A stretch of DNA of 64,000 nt from Bacteroidota bacterium (GCA_016868455.1 VGGV01000007.1:61129-125128), one strand, 5' to 3'. Shown: positions 1 to 10,805, numbered from the stretch's first letter. The notes: a model not told the origin generated them from the letters alone. A program made the numbers and translations.

Positions 1-67
1 CACCACCGCTGTTGCCTTCGGCTTTCTTCTCGGACCTGCGGCCCGGGGCTGCACGCCTGGCTCTTTT

Positions 68-439
68 CTAGCGGTGAGCTTCTTCCTGGCGTTTTTTCAC
101 CTGTACGTCATGCTCAGCACTCCATTTGGTGAATTTTTCCATCGCGGTGGCTTCATCAAACAGGCCCAGCCCCATACCGCGGAGCAGGTGCTTGAGGTAT
201 AATACACCCTTAAAGCTCAAAATGCGGCGAACAGTGTCAGTTGGTGTGGCACCTTTGTTCAGCCATTCAAGAGCTTTCTGGCGGTCAAGCTGGATAGTAG
301 CCGGAACGGTCAGCGGGTTATAAGTACCTAATTTCTGGATGAATTTCCCGTCGCGGGGGCTGCGGGAATCTGCAACTACAATGAAGTAGAAGGGTCTTTT
401 CTTGGACCCATGTCTTTGAAGACGGATTTTGGCTGCCAT
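68..439 (-). CDS. rpsP: 30S ribosomal protein S16 (start at internal [14 protein letters not shown] track starts at 469)
   Basis: [43 protein letters not shown] is a canonical S16 N-terminus. The C-terminal extension is cut by TAG (see findings). Confidence 0.93.
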   Translation of the reverse strand: MAAKIRLQRHGSKKRPFYFIVVADSRSPRDGKFIQKLGTYNPLTVPATIQLDRQKALEWLNKGATPTDTVRRILSFKGVLYLKHLLRGMGLGLFDEATAMEKFTKWSAEHDVQVKKRQEEAHR

Positions 440-551
440 TTTAAATAGACATTTAAAGGCGTTAAACAATAATTGAAATCCCGATACCTATCGGAACCGG
501 TGGAAACCGGAACGGCGAAGATAAGTCCGAAAGGGGAGAAAGCCAAGAGAA

Positions 552-586
552 AGTCTGCAGTCGATAGTCATGAGTCAGTAGTCTTG
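552..586. repeat. 7-nt period tandem repeat, AGTCNNN x5
   Basis: AGTCTGC AGTCGAT AGTCATG AGTCAGT AGTCTTG. Confidence 0.8.
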
Positions 587-680
587 GAGGCTTTTCTTCA
601 TCAGTCTTGTTTTTCTGGTTAGAAAGCACCTTTTGGGGCAATAGGCTAACAGCTATTGAATCCCGGCTCCCAACTCCGAC

Positions 681-2009
681 CTACTTCTTCATTCCAGGCA
701 TCCTACGTCCGAAGGCGCCCATTTTATTCATGTTCTTCATCATGCCCCGCATTTGCTCAAACTGCTTCATGAAATTGTTCACTTCCTGTATGTCCTTTCC
801 GCAGCCTCTGGCAATACGTTTTTTCCGGCTGCTGTCTATCAGGTCGGGGTCGGCCTTTTCTTCCGGGGTCATGGAATTGATCATGGCTTCAATCCCTTTA
901 AAGGAGTCGTCATTAATATCTGTGTCTTTGATCTTGCTGCCCATCCCCGGTAGCATGCCCAGCATATCTTTCATATTTCCCATCTTTTTGATCTGCTCAA
1001 GCTGCATCTTGAAATCAGCAAAATCAAATTTATTCTTGCGAATCTTGGCCTCCAGTTTTTTGGCCTGTTCTTCATCAAACTGGGTCTGGGCCTTTTCTAC
1101 AAGGGTGGTGATGTCACCCATGCCCAGGATCCGCTGCGCCATCCTTTCCGGATAAAACACATCAAGGGTATCCATCTTTTCACCGCTGCTGATGAACTTG
1201 ATGGGTTTGTTGACGGTGTATTTGATGGAGAGGGCGGCGCCGCCTCTTGTATCGCCATCCAGTTTGGTCAGCACCACACCGGAGAAATCAAGCCGGTCAT
1301 TAAATACTTTGGCCGTATTCACTGCATCCTGTCCGGTCATACTGTCCACCACGAACAATATCTCCTGCGGGTGCACTGCATTTTTTATATTGGCCACTTC
1401 CGTCATCATGGCCTCATCAACAGCCAGGCGGCCGGCGGTATCTATTATTACAACATTTTTATTCTTACTGCGGGCCTCCTTCACCGCATTTTTGGCAATC
1501 TCAACTGCGTCTTTGTTCTCCGGATCAATATATACATCAATTCCAATTTGCTCACCCAATACTCTTAACTGCTCCATCGCAGCGGGCCTGTAAATGTCTG
1601 CGGCAACAAGGAGCGGAGAAAAGGCTTTTTTTGTTTTCAGGTAGTTGGCCAGTTTGCCGCTGAAAGTGGTTTTACCGCTGCCTTGTAAACCGGCAATAAG
1701 GATGACGGCGGGGTTGCCTTTGGCATTAAAGACGGCTTCCTGACCGCCCATCAGCTCCGCCAGCTCATCTTTTACAATCTTGGTCATCAGCTGACCGGGT
1801 GAGATGGCATTGATCACTTTTTCGCCAATAGCCTTGTCCTTTACTTTATCGGTAAATTCTTTTGCAATCTTGTAGTTTACATCCGCATCCACCAGGGCAC
1901 GGCGGATTTCTTTAATAGTAGATGCAATATTGAGCTCTGTTATCCTGGCCTGGCCCTTGAGGTTCTTAAAGGCTGATTCTAATTTTTCCTGCAGTGAGTT
2001 AAACATCAT
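681..2009 (-). CDS. ffh: Signal recognition particle protein Ffh
   Basis: GTPase motifs GLQGSGKTT, DTAGRL, TKLDGDTRGGAALS, plus a Met-rich C-terminal M domain. Confidence 0.97.
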   Translation of the reverse strand: MMFNSLQEKLESAFKNLKGQARITELNIASTIKEIRRALVDADVNYKIAKEFTDKVKDKAIGEKVINAISPGQLMTKIVKDELAELMGGQEAVFNAKGNPAVILIAGLQGSGKTTFSGKLANYLKTKKAFSPLLVAADIYRPAAMEQLRVLGEQIGIDVYIDPENKDAVEIAKNAVKEARSKNKNVVIIDTAGRLAVDEAMMTEVANIKNAVHPQEILFVVDSMTGQDAVNTAKVFNDRLDFSGVVLTKLDGDTRGGAALSIKYTVNKPIKFISSGEKMDTLDVFYPERMAQRILGMGDITTLVEKAQTQFDEEQAKKLEAKIRKNKFDFADFKMQLEQIKKMGNMKDMLGMLPGMGSKIKDTDINDDSFKGIEAMINSMTPEEKADPDLIDSSRKKRIARGCGKDIQEVNNFMKQFEQMRGMMKNMNKMGAFGRRMPGMKK

Positions 2010-2040
2010 TCACTATAATTTTCACTTTCACAAAAAATAA

Positions 2041-2072
2041 AAAAAGTGAACATCAAATAATGTTCACTTTTT
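2041..2072 (-). terminator. Perfect 13-bp stem, 6-nt loop between the sigma factor gene and ffh; possible bidirectional terminator
   Basis: AAAAAGTGAACAT-caaata-ATGTTCACTTTTT, A/T-flanked, immediately downstream of the sigma gene on the minus strand. Confidence 0.6.
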
Positions 2073-2132
2073 ACGGAGTTGCAAAGTTAAAATGTAAAAT
2101 TCTATTACAGGTATAAATCTTTAAATGATGAA

Positions 2133-3008
2133 TCAGGTTCCGAGATAAGTTCTCAGCAACTGGCAGCGGTTGGAAGCCTTGAGCTTGGTGATGGCCTTGT
2201 CTTTGATCTGCCGCACCCTCTCACGGGTAAGGCTGAATTTTTCACCGATATTTTCCAGGCTCATGGGATGATCAACCCCGATACCAAAGAAAAAGCAAAT
2301 CACTTCTTTTTGCCGTTCGGTCAGCATTTTGAGGCTGCGGTCAATTTCCGTTTTCAGCGATTCTTTGTGTATAAGCTCACCATCTGTTTTTTCAGCGTTC
2401 GGGTTTTCCAGTACATCAATCAGGGTATTTTCTTCACCCTCAGCCAGCGGTGAGTCCATGCTTACATGCCGGGCATTGATGCCGAGGGTAAAAGCCACCT
2501 CATCAAGATCCATTTCCAGCACTTCGGCCAGTTCTTCTGCCGATGGTTCTCTTTCATACTGCTGCTCCAGCTGCGAATAGGCTTTTTGTATACGTTTGGT
2601 AAGCCCCACTTTGTTAAGCGGCAACCTGACGATCCGGGATTGTTCAGCCAGCGCCTGCAGTATGCTTTGGCGGATCCACCAAACGGCATAAGAGATAAAT
2701 TTGAACCCCCGGGTTTCATCAAAGCGCTGGGCGGCTTTAATCAGCCCCACATTTCCCTCATTGATCAGGTCAGGAAGGGAAAGACCCTGGTTTTGATACT
2801 GTTTGGCCACAGATACTACAAAACGAAGGTTGGCCTTGGTCAGCCGGTCCAATGCCCGTTGATCGCCCTGCTTGATGCGGGTCGCCAGTTTTACTTCTTC
2901 CTCAGGGGAAATGAGTTCGACCTTGCCGATTTCCTGCAGGTACTTCTCTAAGCTCTGGGATTCACGGTTGGTGATTGACTTGGTGATCTTGAGTTGCCTC
3001 ATGCTCAT
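2133..3008 (-). CDS. rpoD: RNA polymerase primary sigma factor (RpoD/SigA type, 291 aa)
   Basis: Region 2 ([57 protein letters not shown]) and region 4 ([15 protein letters not shown]). Confidence 0.95.
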   Translation of the reverse strand: MSMRQLKITKSITNRESQSLEKYLQEIGKVELISPEEEVKLATRIKQGDQRALDRLTKANLRFVVSVAKQYQNQGLSLPDLINEGNVGLIKAAQRFDETRGFKFISYAVWWIRQSILQALAEQSRIVRLPLNKVGLTKRIQKAYSQLEQQYEREPSAEELAEVLEMDLDEVAFTLGINARHVSMDSPLAEGEENTLIDVLENPNAEKTDGELIHKESLKTEIDRSLKMLTERQKEVICFFFGIGVDHPMSLENIGEKFSLTRERVRQIKDKAITKLKASNRCQLLRTYLGT

Positions 3009-3309
3009 AGGTATGGGTTTAAATGGTGTATTTTAAGGGTTTAAGAATCTGTTTTGGTCACTTAACGACTCAAAAAATACCCACCACCATGTCTTTAGTT
3101 GTTCAGAAAGTATTGAACTTCAAGGCAATTTAAGTAAATAGCCCATTGTTGCCAAATATATTTTGACAACTTCTTAACGATTAGCGGACCGATTTATTTT
3201 AAAGCCTTTTGCACCCTTTGTAAGGGGAAAAATAAAAGGGAAAATATTCCGGTGCAATCATTAATTCTTTATTATTGCAGCAGTCGCTGCTTATTTGGGA
3301 CCCTGCAGA

Positions 3310-3687
3310 ATGAGTAAACAATTATACACTTTAGAATTTCCGGTTCGCTGTTCGCCTTCAATTCTTTATGAATTTTTATCAACTCCTGTCGGCCTGGCAG
3401 AATGGTTTGCTGATAAAGTGGATGAAAGGGATAATATTTTTTATTTCGGGTGGAACAGTTCCTTTGAAAAAGCGGAAGTGGTGGAACAGGAGCAGGATAA
3501 ATTTATCCGTTTTCACTGGCTGACTGCCCCGGAAGAAGAATATTTTGAGTTTCGGATAGAAAAATCTGAGATTACCAATCAGACGATCCTTATCATTAAA
3601 GATTTTGCAGAAAAGCAAGACATCAAAGACCAGAGTATGCTATGGGACTACCAGGTAAAAGACCTGTTTCACCGCCTTGGCAATTAA
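3310..3687 (+). CDS. START-like/SRPBCC-fold protein
   Basis: MSKQLYTLEFPVRCSPSILYEFLSTPVGLAEWFADKV...; common Bacteroidota START-like domain pattern. Confidence 0.7.
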   Translation: MSKQLYTLEFPVRCSPSILYEFLSTPVGLAEWFADKVDERDNIFYFGWNSSFEKAEVVEQEQDKFIRFHWLTAPEEEYFEFRIEKSEITNQTILIIKDFAEKQDIKDQSMLWDYQVKDLFHRLGN

Positions 3688-4292
3688 TCTGCAAGTATTG
3701 CTGTCATCTTTTTAAAATAGTCCGGCATCAAACCGGAAACCTCATCCCATTGCTCAACCGGCATTTTTGCAGCTAGTTTTATAAACGGGTGTTCTTTAAT
3801 CCTCCCGGCAAATTGTTCTGCTCTCATTTCGGCTACAGGCACATAATTATTGCTTTCAAAATGGTGCTGCCACGGAGTATTGTTTACACAGATAAAATAA
3901 CCCCCGGCAGCAAACTGCGGGAATGAAAGAATCACTTTGTTTTCATACTGACTTTTATAACAGCCGGCCACATGAAGTGTAATACTGAAGAAATGTCCCC
4001 ACCAAAACATGGTTCTAATGGCAAAAACATCCTGCTGGCCAAAACACCTTGGATAATCCAGCACCACCCAGGGCAGACCCTGGTAGTTTTCTCCTCTTGA
4101 AATTTTAGGCGATGAAACCAGCACCTCCCGGGACAATAATGAATGCTCCTGTACATGGCGCCGGTAGTTCAACTGTAATTCGCCCAGTAACCGCTTTACT
4201 TTTTCAAGTATCCCGTTCTTTGTTAAAATCCAGCCGGCTTTGGTCAGCAGTTCCCTCTCCGCATCTGAAAGCCTTATTTTTGCTTCATCCAT
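3684..4292 (-). CDS. Conserved hypothetical protein (202 aa); stop overlaps the convergent SRPBCC gene
   Basis: Long ORF with no competing frame; family not recognised. Confidence 0.65.
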   Translation of the reverse strand: MDEAKIRLSDAERELLTKAGWILTKNGILEKVKRLLGELQLNYRRHVQEHSLLSREVLVSSPKISRGENYQGLPWVVLDYPRCFGQQDVFAIRTMFWWGHFFSITLHVAGCYKSQYENKVILSFPQFAAGGYFICVNNTPWQHHFESNNYVPVAEMRAEQFAGRIKEHPFIKLAAKMPVEQWDEVSGLMPDYFKKMTAILAD

Positions 4293-4305
4293 AAGCTAAA
4301 GATAA

Positions 4306-5739
4306 GTGTTCAAAAAACTGGATCGCCTCATCATAAAGGCTTTTGTGGGGCCTTTTGTTGCCACCTTTTTCATCACCCTGCTGGTTTTGATCATGCAGTT
4401 TTTCTGGTTGTACATTGATGACTTTGTTGGCAAAGGGCTTGATACCGGCATTATACTGGAATTCATACTTTATCTCACAGCAACCTTAGTACCCCTGGCA
4501 TTGCCCCTTGCTATACTGCTTTCTTCATTAATGACATTTGGCAACCTGGGGGAAAGCTTTGAACTGGTGGCGATCAAATCAGCCGGTATATCCCTGCTTC
4601 GGTTTATGCGTCCGCTTTTCTTTGTAACCATTGTTCTGTCAGGAGTAGCTTTTGTTTTTTCCAATTACGTCATCCCGGTAGCCAATCTGAAACAGCGGAC
4701 ATTGCTTGCCGATATCGTTTATGCCAAGCCGGCTTTTGATTTGAAGGAAGGTGTGTTTTATGACAAGATCAACGGTTTTGCCATTAAAATAGGCAAGAAG
4801 GAGACCGACAGCATCATCCGGGATGTAATTATCTATGAACAGGGCAACCAGCTGCAGGATAACTTTATTATTGCCCGCAGCGGAATAATGCGGGTTACCC
4901 CCAACCGCCGCTTCCTGGAGTTTAACCTGAAAGATGGCTGGCGTTACCAGGAAAGAGGAAATTTATATGACAGAAGCAGTTCTGAATACATACGCATCGG
5001 CTTTAAGGAGTTTAAAAAGCAATTTGACCTAAGTTCTCTTGGCTTTACCCACCGCACGGCCGATAGTGTGAACAAGAACAATGAAAAAATGCTGAACATG
5101 CGGCAACTGGAAAAAGTGATTGACTCTATGGAAAAGGAATACCGCAGAACAGCGGAACAAACCCGGAAAGACCTGCTCCGGCCCCTGCGTTTTATTACCC
5201 TGCTTGATTCTACCTGGGATAGTATAAGAAGCAATGTGACCTCTGGATTGAAGGATTTTGACCGCTATCTCCCTGATTCTGCCCGGAGCAGTGTAAATGA
5301 AAATGTTCAAAATACAGCCCGGTCTGTTAATATAGGACTTGAATCACTCTCCACTACTTCCGCTTATAAAGCAAGAGAACTTCGTAAACACAAAATTGAA
5401 TGGCACCGGAAAATTGTGCTTTCACTTACCTGCCTGGTACTTTTCCTGATCGGGGCGCCGCTTGGCGCCATCATCCGGAAAGGAGGGCTGGGTACTCCGC
5501 TAATATTCGCCATTGGTTTCTTTATGCTTTTTTATTTTTCCAGTACCACCGGGGAAAAATTTGCCAAAGAAGACAGCCTGACACCGTTTACCGGCATGTG
5601 GCTGGCCACATTCTTCCTGCTTCCCATTGGCCTTTTTCTGACTTATAAGGCCATGCGGGACTCCCATCTTTTCAATAAGGAGTTTTATTTCCGGTTACTC
5701 AGGCAGGTTCAGGCCTTTCTTGCCAGGAAAAAAAGGTAA
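4306..5739 (+). CDS. LptF/LptG (YjgP/YjgQ) family permease
   Basis: N- and C-terminal TM bundles and beta-rich periplasmic insert; LDRLIIKAFVGPFVATFFITLLVLIMQFFWLYIDDFVGKGL. GTG start. Confidence 0.9.
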   Translation: MFKKLDRLIIKAFVGPFVATFFITLLVLIMQFFWLYIDDFVGKGLDTGIILEFILYLTATLVPLALPLAILLSSLMTFGNLGESFELVAIKSAGISLLRFMRPLFFVTIVLSGVAFVFSNYVIPVANLKQRTLLADIVYAKPAFDLKEGVFYDKINGFAIKIGKKETDSIIRDVIIYEQGNQLQDNFIIARSGIMRVTPNRRFLEFNLKDGWRYQERGNLYDRSSSEYIRIGFKEFKKQFDLSSLGFTHRTADSVNKNNEKMLNMRQLEKVIDSMEKEYRRTAEQTRKDLLRPLRFITLLDSTWDSIRSNVTSGLKDFDRYLPDSARSSVNENVQNTARSVNIGLESLSTTSAYKARELRKHKIEWHRKIVLSLTCLVLFLIGAPLGAIIRKGGLGTPLIFAIGFFMLFYFSSTTGEKFAKEDSLTPFTGMWLATFFLLPIGLFLTYKAMRDSHLFNKEFYFRLLRQVQAFLARKKR

Positions 5740-5750
5740 AAATCACCCTT

Positions 5751-6638
5751 TTGTGGTATAGGCTGTTAGCTCAGGAATTGCAAATTTTACTATACAAAAG
5801 CCGTTTGCTCAAAGGGCCTGCCCGTTTACTAAATAGAGGGTCCTCCGGGGCTTATGACCTATTGCTTTACTTCAACGGGTTTACCGGGCTCAGTGATAAC
5901 AGTTTTGGAATATTGAGAAGGTCAAACAATTCTTCGAACGCTGCAGAATGGGTGGTACCGCCGGGCAGTGGTTTACCGGCCAATAATCAGCCGGGACGTA
6001 TTGTCTCATCAGGCCATGCCCGCCGGAATAATATCAATGGCTTCAGCCAGTTTGGAATCGGCATGCTCTCAACTCCCTTGCCGGTTACGCTGATGGGATT
6101 TGATGCCCGAAGGCTTACAAAAATTAAAGTACAGGTAACCTGGCAAACCGTAATGGAACAAAACAACTACGGTTTTGATATTGAAAGAAGACTGGATGGC
6201 GAGCCGGTTTTTGTAAACATCGGCTTTGCACCAACAAAAGCGCCGGGCGGAAACAGTAATGACAGGTTAGATTATAGTTTTACTGATGCAAATGGCTTTT
6301 CCGGAGTAAGCTATTACCGGCTTAAACAAATTGATATAGGCAACCAGTTTACTTATACACACATTAAGGCGGTAAAGGGGATGGGGAACACACAGGTTAG
6401 TGTAATGCTTTATCCCAATCCTAACCAGGGCCAGTTTACCATACGGCTTGATGGGGTGAACAAAACATATGATGCAGTAGTTACAGATATGGGTGGCAAG
6501 GTGGTACGTCAATTACGGCTAAGTAATAGTAACAATGTAAATATCAGCGGCCTGAATGCCGGAACATATATCATACGGATACCGGATGTATTTGGGGAGG
6601 GCGAAGGCTTTACAGAAAAAGTAATGGTAATAAAATAG
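5751..6638 (+). pseudogene. 5'-truncated T9SS type A sorting-domain protein remnant
   Basis: C-terminal T9SS domain (VMLYPNPNQGQFTIRLDG...GLNAGTYIIRI) present, but no signal peptide or sensible N-terminus. Confidence 0.65.
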
Positions 6639-6661
6639 TTCACAGCCAGCCTTAACCCTGA

Positions 6662-6695
6662 GGCCCCGGTCAATCATCTCCGGGGCCGTTTTATT
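6662..6695 (+). terminator. Rho-independent terminator
   Basis: GGCCCCGG...CCGGGGCC followed by a T-rich tract (GTTTTATTT). Confidence 0.75.
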
Positions 6696-6727
6696 TCTGT
6701 ATTTTCGAAACCCAAAACCAAAATGCT

Positions 6728-7501
6728 ATGAGGTTTGTAAGCCTTTACCTGTTTGCAGCACTGTTGCTGGCCTGCAATGCTTCCGGCGAAAAGGACCCCA
6801 ATAAAGCAAAAGATGATACAGCCCGGATGGACAATCCTCCTCCCCTGGCACAAGCAATTGAGCCGGTAAAAGCAACAGTTGCTGACCTGCCGGCAACGAT
6901 AAAAATAAAAGGAGCTATCCGGGAAATATGGAAATGGACCGATGACCTGGGCGATAACCTGCTTATCACTTCTGTAGTTGCCCCATTTGATGATAAGGAA
7001 AAGAATGAGTATGGGGAAGAAGGCCAGACGGCAGAATTGTATGCTTTTCACTATGCAAAAAAAGACGGAGATTATTAACAGATCTGGATGTTGGGTGACA
7101 AGGAAAAAACCTGCCCCTTTGATATTACCTGCGAATTCATCAAAGATGCAGTTAGCATTACTGACCTGGATGCAAATAGGCTGGCAGAAACAACCATACT
7201 ATACCGGTTGGCCTGCCGCAGCGATGTGTCGCCATCCGCCATGAAGCTGATAATGCATGAAGGTGAGAAAAAGTATGTCCTGCGCGGGCTTACCTGGTAT
7301 GGTATGGGCGATGCAAAATTTGAGGTAACAGAAAATAACGCCAACCTGGAAAAACTGCCCGGTTATAAAGAAACAGAGGATGAGTTCATGAAAACCTTTG
7401 GCCGTTATGAATCTGAAAAAGATTTTGAAGGGGCGCCGGCTGAGTTTATTTCTTATGCCCGCAGCAGGTGGGTACGCTTTGTAAAAGAAAGTACTGAATA
7501 A
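6728..7501 (+). pseudogene. Lipoprotein-like gene split by an in-frame TAA at 7076-7078
   Basis: ORFs 6728-7078 and 7088-7501 are in the same frame; the junction reads ...AKKDGDY*QIWMLGDKEKTCPFDITCEFIKDAVSITDLD... Confidence 0.75.
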
Positions 7502-7510
7502 TTATTCTGT

Positions 7511-8497
7511 TTGGATACGGCAAAACAAAACCTCAGAATTCAAAAAGCGGTGGCAGTTGTATCTGTGCTGCTGCTGGCTGCTAAATTTTTTGCCTATTAC
7601 CTTACCCGTTCAGTGTCTATTCTTACCGACGCCCTTGAAAGTATAGTAAATGTAACCGCCGGGCTTATTGGCCTGTACAGCCTATATATATCCGCCAAGC
7701 CCAGGGATAAGGATCATCCGTATGGTCATGGGAAAGCTGAATTCATTTCGGCTGCCATTGAAGGAACCATGATCGGGGCGGCCGGAACCATTATTTTGTA
7801 TAAGGCTGTTCAGCACCTGATTAATCCCGTAGAATTAAAAAGTATTGACTATGGAATTATCCTGGTGGCAGCTACAGCCGTTGTGAATTATATAATGGGT
7901 TATTTATGTCTTCGCACCGGAAAAAAAAATAACTCAGCAGCATTAGTTGCCAGCGGTCAACACCTGCAAACGGATACTTTTTCCACAGTGGGCATAATTG
8001 CAGGCCTTGCGCTTTTGTATTTTACAAACTACTGGTGGATAGACAGCGCCGTGGCGATTCTTTTCGGAGCCTATATTGTATATAACGGTTACCGCATCAT
8101 CCGCTCTTCTATTGCCGGCATTATGGATGAGGCGGATATAAAATTGCTGAACCGAATGGTACAGGCGCTGAACAAAAACCGGGGGGAAAACTGGGTTGAC
8201 CTTCACAACTTCAGGGTAATTAAATATGGCAGCGTACTGCATGTCGACTGTCATTTCACAGTTCCCTGGTATTTGAATGTACATGAAGCCCACCGTGAAA
8301 TTGACGCACTGACAGAGCTGATACGAAAGGAATTCGGCGAGGCGATAGAGCTGTTTGTTCATTCAGACGGTTGCCTGCCTTTTTCCTGCAGGATATGCGA
8401 TAAAAAAAACTGTGCCGAAAGAAAAAATAATTTTGAGCAGCGTATCAACTGGACATTGGAAAATATTTCAAGGAATAAAAAACATGAACTGACATAA
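7511..8497 (+). CDS. Cation diffusion facilitator (CDF/FieF-like) transporter
   Basis: TM segments with LTDALESIVN, HPYGHGKAEF, TDTFSTVG; TTG start. Confidence 0.92.
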   Translation: MDTAKQNLRIQKAVAVVSVLLLAAKFFAYYLTRSVSILTDALESIVNVTAGLIGLYSLYISAKPRDKDHPYGHGKAEFISAAIEGTMIGAAGTIILYKAVQHLINPVELKSIDYGIILVAATAVVNYIMGYLCLRTGKKNNSAALVASGQHLQTDTFSTVGIIAGLALLYFTNYWWIDSAVAILFGAYIVYNGYRIIRSSIAGIMDEADIKLLNRMVQALNKNRGENWVDLHNFRVIKYGSVLHVDCHFTVPWYLNVHEAHREIDALTELIRKEFGEAIELFVHSDGCLPFSCRICDKKNCAERKNNFEQRINWTLENISRNKKHELT

Positions 8498-8498
8498 T

Positions 8499-8894
8499 AT
8501 GACTACAACAATTACCAAATGGAAGAAAGGGCATGAGTTCACAAGCTATCTCGATCATAACTCCATTGAAATAGACGGGGACCGCAAAAACGGTTTTGGG
8601 CCCAAAGCATTGCTGCTCTCGGCCGTGGCGGCATGCTCAGCAATAGATATCGTGGAAATACTGGGTAAAATGCGGGTTGGGTTTTCAGATTTTGAAATCG
8701 AGATCAGCGCCGGACAAACAGAGGAACACCCACGGGTATTTACCGATATTTTTATTCATTACAGGATGAAAAGCAAACAGGCCAATGAAGAAAAAATCAG
8801 AAAAGCAATTGACCTGTCACTGGAAAAGTATTGCGGGGTTTCAGCCATGCTGCGGAAAAATTCGCCCATACACTATCAGCTTGAGCTGCACTGA
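8499..8894 (+). CDS. OsmC family protein
   Basis: GFGPKALLLSAVAACSAIDIVEIL and the OsmC-like C-terminus. Confidence 0.9.
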   Translation: MTTTITKWKKGHEFTSYLDHNSIEIDGDRKNGFGPKALLLSAVAACSAIDIVEILGKMRVGFSDFEIEISAGQTEEHPRVFTDIFIHYRMKSKQANEEKIRKAIDLSLEKYCGVSAMLRKNSPIHYQLELH

Positions 8895-9226
8895 AGGGTT
8901 TGTTAACGAAGCTCGACAATGTGTTTAAGGCAACCATCTGCTTCGGTAAAAAACCGTCTTCCCAAAAGCTGTTTCCAGCCCTGTGTAAGTATTTATTTTT
9001 ATGGATATGGTGCGCAAACGATGAAAAATCCTGCCTTTATACCGGGCCAGGTAAAATTTAGAATGTCAGAAGGCAAATTTGACAAACAGTCTCAATAATA
9101 GGCGATGAGTCGTAACTTAACAGTCATTTTCTGCCGGCTCATTTCAGGATTGGCCATGAATGAAAAGCCTGCTGAGCCTGCAGCGTAATGATCAAAATTT
9201 ATTTTTTCACTTTTAAAACCAGCATT

Positions 9227-9862
9227 ATGTCACTTCGTCTCGGGGATATTGCACTCAACTTCAAAGCAATGACCACAGAAGGTGAAATAGACTTCTATGA
9301 ATACCTGGGCAATGGCTGGGGTATTCTTTTTTCGCACCCTGCTGATTATACACCGGTATGCACCACGGAACTTGGAAAGACAGCCCTGCTGAAAGATGAA
9401 TTCGCCAGACGTAATACCAAAGTGCTGGCCGTAAGCGTTGATCCGCTGGACAAACATCTTGGCTGGAGGAATGATATTAATGAAACACAGCATTGCACCG
9501 TTGACTTTCCGATTATTGCCGATGAGAGCCGGGAAGTTTCTTTGCTCTATGATATGATTCACCCGAATGTTTCAGAAACGGTCACCGTTCGCTCCCTGTT
9601 TATCATTGGACCGGATAAAAAAATCAAACTGATGATTACTTACCCGCAAACTACCGGCCGCAATTTCCATGAAGTATTAAGGGTGCTTGAATCATTACAG
9701 CTGACGGCCGGTTATAGTGTGGCCATTCCGGCTGACTGGAAGCAAGGAGAAGATGTAATAGTGGCTTTATCAGTATCCACGGAGGATGCACAAAAAAAAT
9801 TCCAGAAGAGTGTAAAAATTGTAAAGCCTTACCTGAGGTACACACCGCAGCCAAACCTGTAG
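9227..9862 (+). CDS. Peroxiredoxin, 1-Cys/Prx6 type
   Basis: ILFSHPADYTPVCTTELG active site; start at MSLRLGDIALNF. Confidence 0.93.
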   Translation: MSLRLGDIALNFKAMTTEGEIDFYEYLGNGWGILFSHPADYTPVCTTELGKTALLKDEFARRNTKVLAVSVDPLDKHLGWRNDINETQHCTVDFPIIADESREVSLLYDMIHPNVSETVTVRSLFIIGPDKKIKLMITYPQTTGRNFHEVLRVLESLQLTAGYSVAIPADWKQGEDVIVALSVSTEDAQKKFQKSVKIVKPYLRYTPQPNL

Positions 9863-10047
9863 AATTACAACCGGATTAAAAGGTAGCGGATGCTGCTCAC
9901 CGGCTGAAACAGTACCGTAACATCGGTACTGTTTCCTGGCAGCTACACGATGCTTTGATATTTTCTGCGCAGCCGGACGTTAATTCTGTTAATGATGAAG
10001 AAAGCCACAAACGAAACTATACAGCTCCCGGATAAATACGTATCGTG

Positions 10048-10782
10048 TTACCTGTTTTTCCTTTTGTTCAGTTGCTGCAGGGTGGCCCTTATATCTTTTG
10101 GCAGCGGAGCTTCCAGTTCAACTTTTTGTCCATCCTTATCATTAAATGAAAGCTGAAATGAATGAAGCGCCAGCCGGTTCAGAATAGGTCTTTCTTCTTC
10201 TATATGCCTGGAGAGTTTGAATTTTGGCTTCAGCGACGAAACTAAAACCGGTTTTCCGTCTCCATATATTGCATCACTTACAACCGGGTGGCCGGTATCC
10301 TTCATGTGTACTCTTATCTGATGAGTGCGGCCGGTATGAATCCGGAATTGAACAAAAGAGTAAATGCCAAAATCATTCAGCACTTCATAATCTGTCAGTG
10401 ACTCCTTCCCCTTCCGGTGTATAATCATGGTTCCGTTTTGCGCCGGATGTTCCGCTATGGGAGCATTAATACTTCCTTTGGTTTGCAGGAGAGAGCCGGT
10501 CACCAGCCCCTGGTATATTTTGCGGATTTGTCTTGCTTCAAATTGCAGCGAAAGATGTTTATGCGCCGCTTCATTCTTTGCAAATACAATCAGCCCGCTG
10601 GTATCCCTGTCAAGCCGGTGCACCGTATAGATGTCATTATACTTTTCCCTCAACAAAGATTTCAGTGAAACTTCTTTTCCTTCCCTGTCTGGGACAGAGA
10701 GAAGGCCGGATGGTTTATTTACAGCTATCCAGTCATTTGTTTCAGTCAATATCCAGTTTGCCTGAAGTCTGGTATAAATCAT
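10048..10782 (-). CDS. RluA-family pseudouridine synthase
   Basis: VHRLDRDTSGLIVFAK and GRTHQIRVHM motifs. Confidence 0.93.
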   Translation of the reverse strand: MIYTRLQANWILTETNDWIAVNKPSGLLSVPDREGKEVSLKSLLREKYNDIYTVHRLDRDTSGLIVFAKNEAAHKHLSLQFEARQIRKIYQGLVTGSLLQTKGSINAPIAEHPAQNGTMIIHRKGKESLTDYEVLNDFGIYSFVQFRIHTGRTHQIRVHMKDTGHPVVSDAIYGDGKPVLVSSLKPKFKLSRHIEEERPILNRLALHSFQLSFNDKDGQKVELEAPLPKDIRATLQQLNKRKNR

Positions 10783-10805
10783 CGGTATTATTTATATCAT
10801 TCAAA

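Noticed and set aside
552-586. Short repeats considered as a CRISPR array
   Set aside because: 7-nt period with no 20-40 nt repeats or spacers; no cas genes in the window.
607-1155. Plus-strand 182-aa ORF antisense to ffh
   Set aside because: Mirror of a strongly conserved gene; low-complexity Ser/Phe/Leu/Ile pattern typical of antisense frames.
8351-8430. Cys-rich CDF transporter tail (CLPFSCRICDKKNCAERK) considered novel
   Set aside because: Similar Cys-containing tails are, to my knowledge, common in Bacteroidota CDF proteins.
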